From: Candidatus Competibacteraceae bacterium | GTDB taxonomy: Bacteria > Pseudomonadota > Gammaproteobacteria > Competibacterales > Competibacteraceae | Reading direction: 5' to 3' | NCBI GenBank assembly: GCA_020444985.1 | Contig: JAGRHK010000114.1 | Location: 1-6,111, forward strand | DNA length: 6,111 nt | In this document: positions 6,020 to 6,111 of the stretch, piece by piece | Position numbering within the stretch: the stretch's first letter is position 1 | How the letters are laid out: each line of letters opens with the position of its first letter | Notes under the pieces: generated by a model | Told to the model about the DNA's origin: nothing | What the model saw: the letters and a program-made list of their open reading frames with translations, nothing else | Database searches by the model: none | Program-made: the position numbers and the translations under genes

Positions 6020-6111
6020 CCAGATCGCTCCAGCACCAGAACTCGCCTCGAACCGACCGGGTTTTCCACCCGGCCATGACAGGGGCGGCCACCGAGGACC
6101 CGGCGTTGCCG
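6020..6111. other. Right-edge stretch: end of an upstream minus-strand gene or a divergent start, unresolved
   Basis: Two readings compete. On the minus strand a frame is open from the edge for 31 residues (ending VLVLERSG) and stops with a TGA overlapping the aquaporin ATG as ATGA, the usual sign of a translationally coupled operon; but 8 of its 31 residues are Arg, as in many off-frame readings. On the plus strand an ATG at 6076 opens MTGAATEDPALP to the edge, without a visible ribosome site. A perfect 6-bp stem CCGGGT / ACCCGG (6057-6062 and 6068-6073, 5-nt loop) lies between. I cannot choose between them. Confidence 0.3.

Noticed and set aside
5156..6079. Long plus-strand open frame (307 codons) across the GNAT end and the aquaporin
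   Set aside because: Its product is a His/Gln/Arg-rich low-complexity string with no domain, antisense to a clear six-helix channel; it is a shadow of GC-rich coding DNA.
1..6111. CRISPR arrays, tRNA or rRNA genes, insertion sequences, phage or defence genes
   Set aside because: I found no repeat-spacer pattern, cloverleaf, transposase motif or terminal inverted repeats; nearly all the DNA is explained by housekeeping genes.

Overview
The window reads as ordinary chromosomal DNA of a moderately high-GC gammaproteobacterium. The main clue is gene order. A non-catalytic dihydroorotase homologue (pyrC') sits next to pilT, yggS, proC and yggT, a neighbourhood I know from Pseudomonas and other gammaproteobacteria (established knowledge, not searched here). 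I cannot assign a genus. Two adjacent genes, a GNAT acetyltransferase and an aquaporin-family channel, are not part of that conserved block.

Layout: (1) 3-872, plus strand: the C-terminal part of a dihydroorotase-like protein, cut by the left edge and lacking several metal ligands. (2) 934-1977, minus strand: a complete pilT, convergent with pyrC'; a 7-bp hairpin lies between them. (3) 1978-2101: a 124-bp divergent intergenic region with two inverted repeats. (4) 2102-4798, plus strand: yggS (PLP homeostasis), a small predicted exported protein of unknown function, proC (last step of proline synthesis) and yggT (membrane protein). The proC-yggT junction is tight and clearly co-transcribed. 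(5) 4860-5339, plus strand: a GNAT acetyltransferase. (6) 5348-6019, minus strand: an aquaporin-family protein with an unusual first NPA motif (NPI) and Val in place of the Arg that usually follows the second NPA. It converges on the GNAT gene with an 8-bp gap, and both stop codons lie in one inverted repeat. (7) 6020-6111: the edge of the next gene or its promoter region, not resolvable.

Functionally the window mixes housekeeping metabolism (pyrimidine complex assembly, PLP balance, proline) with type IV pilus retraction and small-solute transport. I see no mobile element, CRISPR array, tRNA, rRNA, phage gene or defence system. I do not think the window holds a new biological system. The least explained items are the small exported protein between yggS and proC, and the aquaporin variant with its possible operon partner beyond the right edge.
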